Below the pieces are notes generated by a model. It ran no database searches. It was not told the DNA's origin and saw only the letters and a list, made by a program, of their open reading frames with translations. Made by a program: the position numbers and the translations under genes. A stretch of DNA of 64,000 bases from Linanthus parryae (lineage: Eukaryota > Streptophyta > Magnoliopsida > Ericales > Polemoniaceae). Position 1 is the first letter of the stretch. Every line of letters starts with the position of its first letter. This document shows, piece by piece, positions 24,725 to 35,538 of this stretch. The DNA lies in the NCBI GenBank assembly GCA_023055425.1, contig JALGPY010000009.1, positions 53,568,616 through 53,632,615 of the forward strand, read 5' to 3'.

Positions 24725-25382
24725 CTCAATATTAATTTCCGGTTTCATTTTAGTCATTTACGCAATTAATATGTTTATTTTTCTAATTTCATATTCCTAT
24801 AGAACTATAGATCTGCTTCCACCCATTTACATTGCATATCTTTCTCAGAATCTATCTCAAGCTGGTTTCCGTCTAGACTACAGAGACTCGTATTATAATA
24901 CTTGAGTTCCTAAAATGGTAAGAAGATCTCAGCATATTCTCGAAAGTAAGTAGGATTATAATTTTTGGGGATACAGTTTATTGAATTAAAAAACAACAGG
25001 TTGAAACATAGTTACAATGGGCATACCCCACAGGTACAAGGGGCATACCCTAGGAGAACAAATACCTTATGGAGGGTACTTCCTAAGTTCCTATACAAAA
25101 AGATACCGCCACAGTGAAGCTTCTACAGCACAACCTATCATATTTTCACCCATATCGGTCTGTGTTTCGGCTGGAAGAGAGAAAAAAAAAGAAATAATTC
25201 CCATCTCAAGTATTGAAATAGGCTGATTAAACCGTGATTGGAGAATCGGTTTGTGCTTTGAAACCGAGACGTATCCTCCCAACAGCCCAAAAGAAACTGA
25301 GAGACCTAATAGTGGTTATACACTGAAAAATCAAAATTTTATAGGTTTTAAACCTTTATATTTAAACCCTAACCCTCCTTTC

Positions 25383-25470
25383 TTGTTCAACGACTCTCCT
25401 CATTACCTCCCTCTTTGATTTCTGTAATGGCGACAGATATTTTGGTGACGTCATACTCAAAACAAAGGTA
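25383..25470 (+). pseudogene. Captured first exon of an unidentified host gene
   Basis: After an aaccctaaccctc leader, an ATG at 25,427 starts MATDILVTSYSKQ, followed by a good donor (aaag/gtatgt) and a CT-rich intron start. The related copies at 53,640-53,760 and 56,640-56,760 keep SGDLTSITK before the same donor. It looks like the 5' end of a real gene copied into the inverted repeats. I do not recognise the gene. Confidence 0.5.
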
Positions 25471-25881
25471 TGTCTCTCTCTCAAACTCTCAAATGCAGAT
25501 CTTTGATTTTGCAATCTCTCTCTCTCTCTCTCTCTCTCTGTATCCGTCTAATTCTCTCCCTCGAACGAATTTGGTTTTACAATCTCTCTTTCTCTCTCGG
25601 TATTTGTCTAATTCTCTCCCTCCAACGAATTTGGTTTTGCAACATACTTGGACTGTAAATCAGCTAATCCAGGAAATTGGGGCTTTTATACAAAATCTTT
25701 GACCTCCCCATTAATATTGATCGAGTAGCTAGGAGAGGTTGTACATGATCTAATCCATTGGATCATCTGGGTGGGAAACTGCATAAAATTTTAAAAAATT
25801 AACAGGAAACACCATCACATTGTCAACTGTCATATGCCTTTTGTAATCCACTTTGAGAGCACACCTAGCACCCTTATCATT

Positions 25882-27173
25882 TACTCCCTCCGTCCCAGCC
25901 AATTCTTTAAACTTTCCTAAAATGGAAAGTCTCTACACCCCAAAATACCATCTTACCTTACTAAAAATTCAGTCTCTTTTTTCAATTGGCCCTAATTAAA
26001 ATGGATTAACAAACTAACCCACCTAATTAGGCCCAAATGCTTTCATTAGCTGTAAACCCTAGTATGTGGATTAATTAGGCAAATCAAAACTCTCTCTCTC
26101 ACTCTCTCGTTCATTTCCTCTCAACCGTCCCACTCTCTCTGTTCTTCCCCAATTCTCGTCGCTCTCTCCCTCTGCGGCACTAGGGTTTGGGCGATTGAAG
26201 TACAATCTTCGATTCTCTCTCCTTTCTGAGTTCGATTAGCCATGTCGGAGTACAGAAAAAGGGCTCTCGTGTCCCTATTCGTACAACGACTGGAAAGAGT
26301 CCGTCGATTCGGACGTCGTTGACTCTGGTGGTGGTTCGTTCGTGTCTGAAACGGATGATCCGGACGAAACCCAACACCCTTATAACCTAGGATCTTCGAT
26401 GGCTGGGTCTGGTAACTTGCATGGGTTCGATCTGTTAGATTCCGATGTAAAACAATAACCGGATGATGAAGAGAGGGAATACGAGTTCTTGCTCAACTCG
26501 GAAGAGGTTTAATTTCAGAAAAAAGGGTTCAGAAATTAAACCTCCCTCCCATTTCAGCAAGAGTTCGTATTCACTCTCCTCATCAGAGTCTAGTTCATCA
26601 TCGGAATCTAACATATCAGACCCATGCAAGTTACCAGACCCAGCCATCGAAGATCCTAGGTTATCAGGGGGTTGGGTTTCGTCTGGATCTTCCGTTTCAA
26701 GCACGAACGAACCACCACTGGAGACAACGGCGTCCGAATCGACAGACTCTTTCCAGCTGTCGTACGAATCGGAACACCAGAGCCCTTCTCTGTACTCTGA
26801 CATGGCTAATAGAAATCGGAAAGGAGAGAGAATCGCAGATTATTCTTCAATCGCCCAAACCCTAGCGCCGCAGAGGGAGAGAGAGCGACGAGAATCGGGG
26901 AAGAACAGAGACAGTGGGACGGTTGAGAGAAAATGAACAAGAGAGAGAGAGAGAGTTTTGATTTGCATCTAATGAAAGCATTTGGGCCTAATTATGTGGG
27001 TTAGTTTCTTAATCCATTGTATTTAGGCCCAATTGAAAAAAATGGTTGAATTTTTAGTAGTGGTAAGATGGTATTTTGGTGTGTAGAAACTTTCCATTTT
27101 AGGAAAGTTTAAAGAATTGGTTGGGACATCCCAACAAGAAAAAACTAAAGAATTGGTTGGGACGAGGGGAGTA
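25882..27173. mobile_element. Foldback element 1, Stowaway-like ends with captured gene start
   Basis: The element spans 25,884-27,171 between TA dinucleotides. Its end is ctccctccgtccca; the other end reads ctcccctcgtccca on the complementary strand. These are typical of Tc1/mariner Stowaway elements. Unlike ordinary MITEs it is 1.29 kb and palindromic throughout: two arms of about 640 bp meet near 26,523 with a loop of only about a dozen bases. Each arm carries a CT-rich leader and the first codons of a gene. The matching sequence at about 23,540 is an unoccupied site. Confidence 0.78.
26435..26803 (-). pseudogene. Captured acidic gene start in the right arm of foldback element 1
   Basis: A minus-strand frame begins MSEYREGLWCSDSYDSWKES and continues through an acidic, serine-rich stretch (ETEDPDETQPPDNLGSSMAG, DSDDELDSDEESEYE) past the palindrome centre. 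The left arm (from 26,243, plus) has the same start but a frameshift after MSEYRK. I do not recognise the parent gene. The leader, with gggtttgggcgattgaag and CT runs, looks like a real 5' UTR. The overlapping plus-strand frame at 26,463-26,936 is a shadow of this one. Confidence 0.5.
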
Positions 27174-27983
27174 TCAATTATGCCCCTCCCTTCAATAAAA
27201 GCAATTAGCGAATTTTGAACAAGGTGGGTGAGTTATGGTTTAATCAAGTTGTCAAGGATCTTGGATATGCATTTTTAAACCGTGTTGCAACAGGATTTAG
27301 GCCTGTATTGAGACACCTCAAGAGGATTAGGAATTTTAGGGGCCAAGGCAATGCATTCTATAAATCAGCTAATCCAAGAAGTTGGGGCTGTTATACAAAA
27401 TCTTTGACCTCCCAATTAATATTGATCGAGTAGCTAGGAGAGGTTGTACAACATCTAATCCATAGGATCATCTGGGTGGGAAACTACATAACATTTTAAA
27501 AATTTAACCGGAAACACCATCACATTGTCAACTGTCATATGCCTTTTGTAATCCACTTTGAGAGCACACCTAGCACCCTTATCGTTTAATCTCTCTGTCC
27601 CATCCAATTCTTTATTTTTTCCTTTTAAAGACATCCCAACCAATTCTTTAAACTTTCCAAAAATGGAAAGTCTCTACACCCCAAAATACAATCTTATCCT
27701 TACTAAAAATTCAATCGCTTTTTTCAATTGGGCCTAATTAAAATGGATTAACAAACTAACCCACCTAATTAGGCCCAAATGCTTTCATTAGCAGTAAACC
27801 CTAGTATGTGGATTAATTAGGCAAATCAAAACTCTCACCCTCACTCTCTCGTTCATTACCTCTCAACCGTCCCACTCTCTCTGTTCTTCCCCAATTCTCG
27901 TCGCTCTCTCCCTCTGCGGCGCTAGGGTTTGGGCGATTGAAGAACAATCTTCGATTCTCTCTTCTTTCTGAGTTCAATTAGCC

Positions 27984-28253
27984 ATGTCGGAGTACAGAGA
28001 AGGGCTCTGGTATCCCTATTCGTACGACGACTGGAAAGAGTTCGTCGATTCGGACGCCGTTGACTCCGGTGGTGGTTCGTTCGTGCCTGAAACGGAAGAT
28101 CCGGACGAAACCCAACCGCCTTATAACCTAGGATCTTCGATGGCTGGGTCTGGTAACTTGCATGGGTCCAATCTGTTAGATTCCGATGTAACACAATCAC
28201 CGGATGATGAAGAGAGGGAATATGAGTTCTTGCTGAACTCAGAAGAGGTTTAA
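27984..28253 (+). pseudogene. Captured acidic gene start in the left arm of foldback element 2
   Basis: This is the longest clean copy of the captured exon: 89 codons, very acidic (ETEDPDETQPP, DDEEREYEF), stopping at the palindrome centre. The stop comes from the palindrome junction, so the product would be a truncated copy. Function unknown. Confidence 0.45.
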
Positions 28254-28255
28254 TT

Positions 28256-28543
28256 TCAGAAAAAGGGTTCAGAAATTAAACCTCCCTCCCATTTCCGCAA
28301 GAATCCGTATTCCCTCTCCTCATCAGAGTCTAGTTCATCATCGGAATCTAACAGATCAGACCCATGCAAGTTACCAGACCCAGCCATCGAAGATCCTAGG
28401 TTATCAGGTGGTTGGGTTTCGTCCGGATCTTCCGTTTCAAGCACGAACGAACCACCACCGGAGTTAACGACGTCTGAATCGACAGACTCTTTCCAGCTGT
28501 CGTACGAATCGGAACACCAGAGCCCTTCTCTGTACTCCGACAT
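28256..28543 (-). pseudogene. Captured acidic gene start in the right arm of foldback element 2
   Basis: This minus-strand partner of the previous entry begins MSEYREGLWCSDSYDSWKES, reads DSDDELDSDEEREYG near its end, and is open for 95 codons across the centre. It is closer in sequence to the right arm of element 1 than to the left arm of its own element. The arms therefore diverged before the element was duplicated. Confidence 0.45.
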
Positions 28544-29149
28544 GGTTAATAGAAATCGGAAAGGAGAGAGAATCGAAGATTGTTCTTCAATCGCCCAAAC
28601 CCTAGCGCCGCAAAGGGAGAGAGAGCGACGAGAATCGTGGAAGAACAGAGACAGTGGGACGGTTGAGAGAAAATGAACGAGGGAGAGAGAGAGAGTTTTA
28701 ATTTGCCTAATTAATCCACATACTAGGATTTACAGCTAATGAAAGCATTTGGGCCTAATTATGTGGGTTAGTTTCTTAATCCATTTTAATTATGCCCAAT
28801 TGAAAAAAAAAAAAAAGTTTAATTTTTAGTAACGGTAAGATGGTATTTTGGGGTGTAGAAACTTTCCATTTTAGGAAAGTATATTTGTTGGGACATCCCA
28901 ACAAGGAAAAACTAAAGAATTGGCTGGGACGGAGGGAGTTATGGTTTGCAAATTTTGAACATACCATAACTCCCTCCAGCAACTTAGGAATTTTGGACAA
29001 GGTGGGTGAGTTATGGTGTAATCAAGTTGTCAACGATCTTGGATATGCATTTTTAAACCGTGTTGCAACAGGATTTAGGCCTGTATTGAGACACCTCAAG
29101 AGGATTAGGAATTTTTGGGGCCAAGGCAATGCATTTTATAACCTTGGCA

Positions 29150-29415
29150 ATCAAACTTCCGGTTCCTTTCAACTAGTTTAGTGAATTGAAGGTGCTTTGC
29201 CCACATATCATAAAACATACAAGGCTTCTTTGGGTATGTATGCTCTAGGATACCTACCTTGACCACCATTGGAGAATAATCAGAAGAGGATCCCCAAACA
29301 CAAACAGTGAATTAGGCAAAGCATTATCCCACTTGCCTCTTAGACCAAGTAAACATGCAGTGTGAGTATCTGAACTCCTCCACATTAAGACATTGCACAC
29401 AATCATCCATGTCAT
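29150..29415 (-). pseudogene. L1 endonuclease fragment, right part
   Basis: The complement reads atgacatggatgattgtgt ... CLLGLRGKWDNALPNSLFVFGDPL, the same endonuclease stretch as 23,090-23,260. It is cut at 29,415 by an LTR element and resumes at 31,736. Confidence 0.7.
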
Positions 29416-29788
29416 TTGATACGAGTACGTACGAACACAGCGCACGACATGGCAGCATAGTTTTAAATTTATTAGTTTATTTTAATTATTAAAGTATTAG
29501 GAAGTGTTTAAATTGTTTGGGGGGGGGGGTTAGCATAATTAGTTAATTGTTAGAGGGGGTGTTGGGATAATTAGTCGTAAGCCAATTAGTATATATGTTG
29601 CTCTGGTTCAGTTAGAATAACCGAATGAATTGATTACAGAATTGTCTTTATTCGGTCAAACCCTAGATTTTCGAGAGTGCAAGCCTCTATAGTGCTGCAA
29701 AGGAGAGCGTAGCGTCTACACAGCTACAATCCGATAGCTTAATTGCTAATCAACTGGTGCTTTCATTGTCTATCACCACAACCCACTG

Positions 29789-30409
29789 GTGAAATCAATG
29801 TCGAACACCACAGCTTTGACTGCTGCTCTGTTTTTCAACAACGAACAATGGAAGGAGTTAGCGGAGATCTTGAAAAACATGTTCGATCAATTCCCGAAGC
29901 CACAACAGCAGCAGCAGGAGACCCAAGCGACGCCTCCGCAGCTAGGGTTCCAACAGCAACAACTGGCGCCAACCCAGAACTAGCAGCAGCTGGTCGCCTC
30001 ACAGCCGTCGGCGAACCAGCAAATCCAACAAACGCAGCCGCAGCAGCTGGCACCACAGGTCCAGAGGACAACGCCGACCCCGGCGTTATAGTCGTTGTTG
30101 CAATTGCAGCGGCAGGCCCAGGGGTTGCCGGCCGCAAATCCGCCGCTCCAGTTACCAGAGAACAACCAGAAGCAGCACCCATCCCCTCCGACATCGCAGA
30201 ACCAACAGGACACGCTGCAGGGGAAGCATCCAGGTTCGTCCGGCCACCAGATTGCACCCCAGATCCTGCCGGCTCAGCTAGGGTTACAGCCGCCACCTCA
30301 GCTAGGGTTACATTCGGCGCCTGAGGTAGGGTTACCACTGTTTCTTCCTCCGGTCGCCCACCAGAACCAGACACTGAAACCTGGTGCGACCCACCCACAT
30401 GGCAGATAA
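29789..30409 (+). pseudogene. Gln/Pro-rich gag-like reading frame with two in-frame TAG stops
   Basis: One frame runs from the Met near 29,789 (MSNTTALTAALFFNNEQWKE) to the stop after HPHGR at 30,409. It is 207 codons long, broken only by TAG at about 29,981 and TAG at about 30,089. The composition is dominated by Q and P (KPQQQQQETQ, LQLPENNQKQHPSPP). Position directly after LTR1 suggests a gag remnant. No zinc knuckle, protease or RT is seen. Long overlapping frames in this GC-rich stretch on both strands are composition shadows. Confidence 0.55.
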
Positions 30410-30977
30410 TGTTCCCTCCGTTCTAGCGGCTTTGACCGATCGTTTCAGCTCGTTTTTGCTCCGGAATTGAATCAGCTCGCACCAGTTCCTAGGGTTTTTC
30501 GACCCACTGAATCCTTTTCCAGCCTCTGTTTTTTCAGACTCGGCCATGCATGCGCATTTATCTTGACTTTGGTTGGTGGACAGTTCACGAAACTACTGTT
30601 TGGTGATGCTGAAGTAGATTTTTCAAGGCTTGTTCGACGCCAGTTTGATCCAGGTGATTGTGAACCGGGGGGCAATTGATACGAGTACGTACGGACACGG
30701 CGCAGGACATGGCAACATAGTTTTAAACTTATTAGTTTATTTTAATTATTAAAGTATTAGGAAGTGTTTTAATTATTTGGGGGGTTTAGCATAATTAGTT
30801 AATTGTTAGATGGGGGTGTTGGGATAATTAGTCGTTAGCCAATTAGTATTTATATGTTGCTCTGGTTCAGTTAGTATTATCGAATGAATTGATTACAGAA
30901 TTGTCTTTATTCGGTCAAACCCTAGATTTTGGAGAGTGCAAGCCTCTATAGTGCTGCAAAGGAGAGCGTAGCGTCTA

Positions 30978-31709
30978 CACAGCTACTACGAAGCATGGAC
31001 ACTCCAAAACAGGGGTCGTGTCCGTGTCGGACACTTGGGATACTCGGGCACCCGTACGATTCTCCAAAATACGTGTCGGACACTCGGGCTGGTGTGTCCA
31101 AGTATTTTAGAGAATTTATTAGATTGGACACTTGGAGGACACTTGGGGGGCACTTTAGGGACACATGATGAGAGACGACAATTGCCCCTTCGTGTTTATT
31201 AGACTTGCATACGGGTTGTTTTAGAGATACTTTAACTTTAAATGGGTTACGGGTTGTTTTAGAGATACTTGAACTTTAAATGGGTTAAAATATACCTAAT
31301 CTAAAATAGATATAATATATTGATTAATTGATTGCTCAATATATGAAACGGTTACCCACAAGAAGTTCAAGTGAGGTTTTAAGTTCTCACATGCTACAAC
31401 TACAAGAGTATTCCCGGACACAACTCGTCAAACTCGAACCCACCTAAGCTACTCCTCTTTCTCTTTTCATTCTTATACTTAATATATGCTTTCCGTGATA
31501 TTTAAGCTATAAATATAAAGAAGTTTGAACTAATATGTTATCATACCTCGTAGTATAAAAATTCAAATATATAATTAAAAAGATAATAATAATGTTGACA
31601 TATCCGTGCCGTGTCGTATCTTCATTTTTTCAGAAAATGACGTATCCTGTGTCCGAATCCGTATCGTATCCAATACCTGTATCCGTACCCGTGCTTCTTA
31701 GCACAGCTA
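30978..31709. mobile_element. hAT-like non-autonomous DNA element inside LTR2
   Basis: An element of 716 bp (30,986-31,701) lies between 8-bp target duplications cacagcta (30,978-30,985 and 31,702-31,709). LTR1 gives the unoccupied site cacagctacaatcc. The ends are inverted: ctacgaagcatgg and, on the complement, ctaagaagcacgg, continuing into imperfect inverted gtgtccg-rich subterminal repeats. An 8-bp duplication fits hAT. No transposase is encoded; the centre is AT-rich. Confidence 0.86.
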
Positions 31710-31735
31710 CAATCCGATAGCTTAATTGCTGTCAT

Positions 31736-32020
31736 CATTCATGTAATCAGTTCATTCTTCACTGCGAAAGTTCTTAAGCTATAATCACCCATGACAATCC
31801 ATCTGCTATTATTTGTAGAGGGAGCTCTGTTAGCCCCATAACTTCCTTCTGCCCATTGAATTGTTAAGCCCATAAACTATAGTAGCAAAAAGCTGCTCAG
31901 CCGCAGCCCTCGTAAGAATACTACAATTGCTTTATCACATTGTACAAGGATTCCAGATAACCCACAGCAGCCTAACCTCTTCTCTAAAGGTTTCTCACCC
32001 CTGAAGCCTTCTTTACCGAT
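31736..32020 (-). pseudogene. L1 endonuclease fragment, left part (continued from 29,150-29,415)
   Basis: The complement carries the same N-terminal endonuclease stretch as 22,800-23,080, including GRRKLWG and the repeated atggattgtcatgggtga. Joining this to 29,415 across the LTR element restores the order seen at 22.8-23.3 kb. Confidence 0.7.
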
Positions 32021-32039
32021 ACAAAAAATGTCAATACTA

Positions 32040-32440
32040 AATGTGCTTGCTTTACTACTTCAAATTTTGAAAATCTACACCAGTAACAGTATTTACTATT
32101 TCACTTTTGTGCACCCTCTAATAGAAACTATTTGTTACCTTATTTGTGTCCAGATTTGTTGCCATTAACGTGATTATTATCATTTCATTTCAGCAATTAA
32201 CACAATTACTAGGTTTAATCTTTGGATTTTATATTCCTATAGACTATGCATATGCTTCCATCTGTTTCCACCTGTCTTTTAAAGTCGTCTTATAAGAGGC
32301 TTGAATTCCTAGAATGCTGAGAAGATCCCAGCAGAATCCCCAAAGTAAGTAGTATATAAAGTTTGGGCCATGTTTGATTTCACTGTTTTGGTGGGATAGG
32401 ATAGAAATACTAGGCCGAGGCTTTTGTTGGTTGTTGAAAA
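32040..32440. repeat. Fragment of the 53-57 kb inverted-repeat family
   Basis: It matches 55,690-56,030 (gtatttactatt, cagcaattaa, atagactatgcatatgcttccatc, cttgaattcctagaatgctgag). No coding signal. Confidence 0.6.
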
Positions 32441-32449
32441 AGAAAACCT

Positions 32450-32709
32450 ATGGCTTTTAATTGGGTCCATTTTGAGCACTCACAATCCCGTGAACATAGA
32501 ATAAAAACTTGTTTGTTTTCTTATTTTCCTAACATTCCACACCTTTGTTATGTGTTGAAAAAAGACATTATGCTTCTCAATGTGACTGTCTTTTCCCGTT
32601 CGACCTTAGTCAAATTCGAGACCGATTCTCCTACTTTGATTGCTTATTTTTAGGGTTACATGGATTAAAACTTTGGGAGCTTCTTGGACGCGCATGTTGA
32701 TGAACTATG
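32450..32709 (+). pseudogene. Plant mobile domain (PMD) gene fragment, copy C, first part
   Basis: The stretch aligns with 60,040-60,240. It encodes broken pieces like LFSYFPNIPHLCYVLKKDIM and, in another frame, the HVDELC end. It is interrupted after gaactatg at 32,709 and resumes at 34,878, where the D copy is continuous. PMD proteins are plant proteins related to transposon-borne domains, some acting in silencing (MAIN/MAIL1). This copy is not functional. Confidence 0.5.
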
Positions 32710-34877
32710 CCCAGGGTCGGCTTAAGCAGCTCATTCCTTTGTTTGGTGCACCAGAGTTTAAGAGGGCACCAAAATTTCTAAATATAACGGGTAAATTATT
32801 AAATTCGTTTATAGTTATTAGTATGTTAATATCACTTCCTTACCTATATAAAATTTCTCATCAGATCTCTCAACGACGTCCCTATTTTGTAGCCACATCA
32901 ATCATCCAAAAATCCAATACAACCATATTATCCCCATTCTCAACGAAAATCCATATTCTCAAGCAACATTATTACCTCCGCTCATAGATCAGTGTAGTTC
33001 AATCGACAAAAGAAAATCTCAGTTCGGGAATTCGACGAATTCGCTTCCACTCCATCAAGATTTCTATTTTTTCACCCATAGTGAAGTCTCGATACTTCAG
33101 TAGAACAATTTGGGTTTACCGCCAAGTCTATAAACTGTAAATGGATAGGTATGCAAAAGAATCAGTAATTTTTGTGTACATTATGTTTATAATTTTAGCC
33201 ATTGAGGTCGGATTTGAACTTTTACACATCAGTCTAGACCCATCTCTTGGTATGTAAAAATAAATAAAATTGTGTACACTTAAAGCATTATATCTCAATT
33301 TTGATGTTGAATGGAGTTGGGAAGTTTCCATTTTGTGGAGCGATGTTTTCTAAATGTTTCAAGGAAGAGACAGTACAAAGTCAAAGACAAATCAATGTTG
33401 GTATTACACGAGCTGAACCAGTTTGTTAGGTCATAATACTCATGGGTTTTGTTTATGGGTAGACCCACAGTTTGTGTAAGTTCAACCCCTCGTGCGATTC
33501 ATTTTCTATTCTGGAATTTCATGTGTTATAGCAGGTTCAAAAGCTTATTGTATGTGAAAGCTCAGTAATGAGGGCCATGTTTATTTGTTCAAATGGGCTA
33601 TGACATGATTTCTCTTCTATACTAAATGTAGAAACCAGAACAGTGCGCCCTGGCCTTAGGGTTCAACGTGGTGTTAAATATCATGATATGTGTTTCAGAA
33701 TTGTATAAAAGGCCTCAAATTTAATGATTGTGTGCGGGAAAAATAAACTAGAGTCCACAATGTTTCCTACCCATGCTTTTAGTTGGAACACACACTCTAG
33801 CATTTGAGATTCTAGAAGTTTCTTCTAAGATCTTCATACAGTAACTCTCATCTGGGAATCGAAATAGCCAAGTACCCTCATTAGGGATGGCAATGTGATT
33901 CGATCCGGTCCGAAATTTGAGCGATTCAATAAAGTCCTAATTCGATCTTCCATTCTATAATGGATCAGATATGAATCCATTTTAATCCGGATCCGGCAGG
34001 ATATTCGATAGATATCCGACCCGGTTGGATCCGAACATATATACTTTTACCAAAATACCCTTTAAGTTATAAAAAATACGAATTAACACACATATAAACA
34101 CATATCTATCTAAAACCCTAACATCTCACCAGTCACCACTCACGTAGTCACGTCGGTTCGATTTCAGACTTCAGTAGAACGCAGCCCTCTCTCTCTCTCA
34201 CCACTCACTGTCTGTTCGTGAGAGAGTGAGTCGTCGGCGTCCGACGACGAGTCTCTCTCTCTCACCACTCCAGCCGAAGAACGCAGCCCTCTCAAGACGC
34301 ACATAAGAGTCTCTCTCTACCACTTCTTATGTATCTGGCTTCTCTGTTCATTCTCTGATCGATCGCTTCGTTTTCGGTAGATTTTGTGTGTAATCATGTG
34401 ATAGTGGCGATTGATTAGTGCTGTTAGTTTGGGGTTTGATGTTGGTTAAGGGTTTGATGAAAAACTAGGGTTTTCCAAATTTAATCTATGAGAATCATAT
34501 AGGGAAAGATGATAAGGAGATGAATTTATTCAAGAAGCAAAGCAACATAAAATTCTGTATCGAACAATTGAGAGGTCCATTTGTTCTTGAAAATCTGTTC
34601 ATTGTCAAACTCCTGATCTCATGGACAATTTTGTTATGTTTTCTTGGGTTAAATTTGTGGGTGATTCGATGTATTAAACATTTTGAATGACTTTATTTAT
34701 GGGTAGATCTGAGGTTGCAATGTTTCTGAATTTATGGATCTCTTGTTTCCCCTATCCAAGTTTTGTATACTGTAATAGTCAGCAGTCAGAATGTTTTTAT
34801 TTGCTGTAATAGTTTGGTGTTTTTTTGGATTCTCTATTCTGGATCCCGAATTTGGATCCGGATACGATCCGATTATG
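32710..34877. mobile_element. 2.17-kb insertion into PMD copy C, including the right arm of the outer inverted repeat
   Basis: Compared with segment D (60,240/60,241), extra sequence lies between gaactatg and tttaac. It starts cccagggtcggcttaagc and ends gatccgattatg. The bases ctatg/ttatg at the two joints may be an imperfect target duplication. The middle (32,880-34,165) is the inverted partner of 21,150-22,425, with an L1 ORF1 piece at 33,760-33,900 and a gatccgg-rich stretch at 33,890-34,020. The remainder (34,170-34,800) has CT-rich leader-like sequence without a convincing exon. Confidence 0.5.
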
Positions 34878-35100
34878 TTTAACAATCACTTTTTTATTCA
34901 CTTTGTCCTCCATTTCAAGAGCCCTCTAGATTCTTCAGCGGCCCAGAGATGCAAGGCCATATCTTCATACCGATGTCACGTTTCCTTTAGGTGTAGAAAC
35001 TTCTGTTGCGGCCCAATACCCTAGACATCTCTGTCAAGCTATTCTTGTTCCTTAAAGAGATCATGCTTTTACTGTGGAGGTTAACAATAGATAGCCAATT
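34878..35100 (+). pseudogene. PMD gene fragment, copy C, second part
   Basis: One frame reads LQRPRDARPYLHTDVTFPLG, VETSVAAQYPRHLCQAI and, after a stop, RDHAFTVEVNN. It corresponds to 60,310-60,490 in D and to the complement of 55,260-55,490. The RHLCQAI/RQFGFCQG block resembles the C-terminal part of PMD proteins. Confidence 0.5.
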
Positions 35101-35538
35101 AGATCTAAACTCTACAGCTCAGTTGGTCTATGTGGCATGCAGTCATACTTGAAAGCCCAAAAGCTTCTGCCTAGCATTCTGTTGACGTTGAAAACAAGAG
35201 AGAAAGCAAGAAAAAGATGATAACATAAAATGCATCCACAAGACTCGTAGGAATCCAATAAATGGAGTCTAAAAGTATACCTGGATTATACTCAACCAAA
35301 CAAATTAGATTCTTCTTCTTTTCAACGATAAGAAAAGTGCGTACCTGTGAACTTACTGCTTGAACACCTCAAACAGAATAATTACCATCAGCAACCAATC
35401 CACTCAGTTGATACTCGAGCTCATGCTTCCTCATAATTCTTCGGGAATGCGATCAAGTCACTAAAACAATAAATCCCGTAATTTTAGATTTTATGAGACC
35501 AGTTGATTCATAGAACTACCAAGAATAAACATCTTACT
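35101..35538. other. No gene seen (C/D shared sequence)
   Basis: It aligns with 60,500-61,010. AT-rich, with many stops in all frames. Confidence 0.5.

Larger units (their letters stand above)
23553..25884. repeat. 2.3-kb inverted repeat (arms 23,553-24,560 and 24,725-25,884)
   Basis: Arms of about 1.0-1.16 kb flank an AT-rich loop of about 165 bp. Complementary landmarks are tgataagggtg/cacccttatca at the outer ends, the ctctctct stretches, and taccattctaggaactcaag (24,431) against cttgagttcctaaaatggta (24,901). Each arm carries RT sequence outside and a captured gene start inside. The same composite recurs at 53.0-57.4 kb. Confidence 0.82.
27587..28941. mobile_element. Foldback element 2, second copy
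   Basis: It spans 27,589-28,939 between TA dinucleotides, with the ends decayed on the left (atctctctgtccca) and preserved on the right (gggacggagggag). Arms meet near 28,263. Both arms hold an open copy of the captured gene start: plus strand 27,984-28,253 (MSEYREGLWYPYSYDDWKEF) and minus strand 28,543-28,256. It lies inside the second 1.7-kb direct repeat and probably arose with that duplication. Confidence 0.75.
25657..29145. repeat. Direct tandem duplication of 1.7 kb (25,657-27,361 and 27,362-29,145)
   Basis: Both units begin with aatcagctaatccaggaa-type sequence, continue through an inverted RT fragment, hold one foldback element, and end in a second inverted RT fragment (AFLNRVATGFRPVLRHLKRI at about 27,260 and 29,050). 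The unit lengths differ mainly because the foldback elements differ. Confidence 0.8.
29411..31735 (+). mobile_element. Small LTR retrotransposon with gtcat target duplication
   Basis: Target duplications gtcat are at 29,411-29,415 and 31,731-31,735. LTR1 is 29,416-29,747 (332 bp, ttgatacgag...aattgct). LTR2 starts at 30,676 and ends at 31,730 and is split by a hAT-like element; without it LTR2 is 331 bp. The internal part is only 928 bp and ends in a purine tract (aaccggggggcaa) before LTR2. No RT or integrase is present, so the element is non-autonomous. It sits inside an L1 endonuclease fragment. Confidence 0.87.

Noticed and set aside
26463..26936. 157-codon plus-strand frame
   Set aside because: It is the reverse of the captured acidic exon in a foldback arm; Ser-rich content mirrors the Asp/Glu-rich frame on the other strand.
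29743..30398. Long Ala/Thr-rich frames on both strands
   Set aside because: They overlap the Gln/Pro-rich gag-like frame; their composition (Ala, Gly, Pro) is the shadow of CAG/CCA-rich codons in other frames.
30929..31168. Open frames on both strands near 31 kb
   Set aside because: They lie across LTR2 and the inverted end of the hAT-like element and have no coding features.
33885..34060. Short gatccgg repeats as a satellite or origin
   Set aside because: The motif recurs only a few times and is part of a dispersed transposon-like block also seen at 21,300-21,420.
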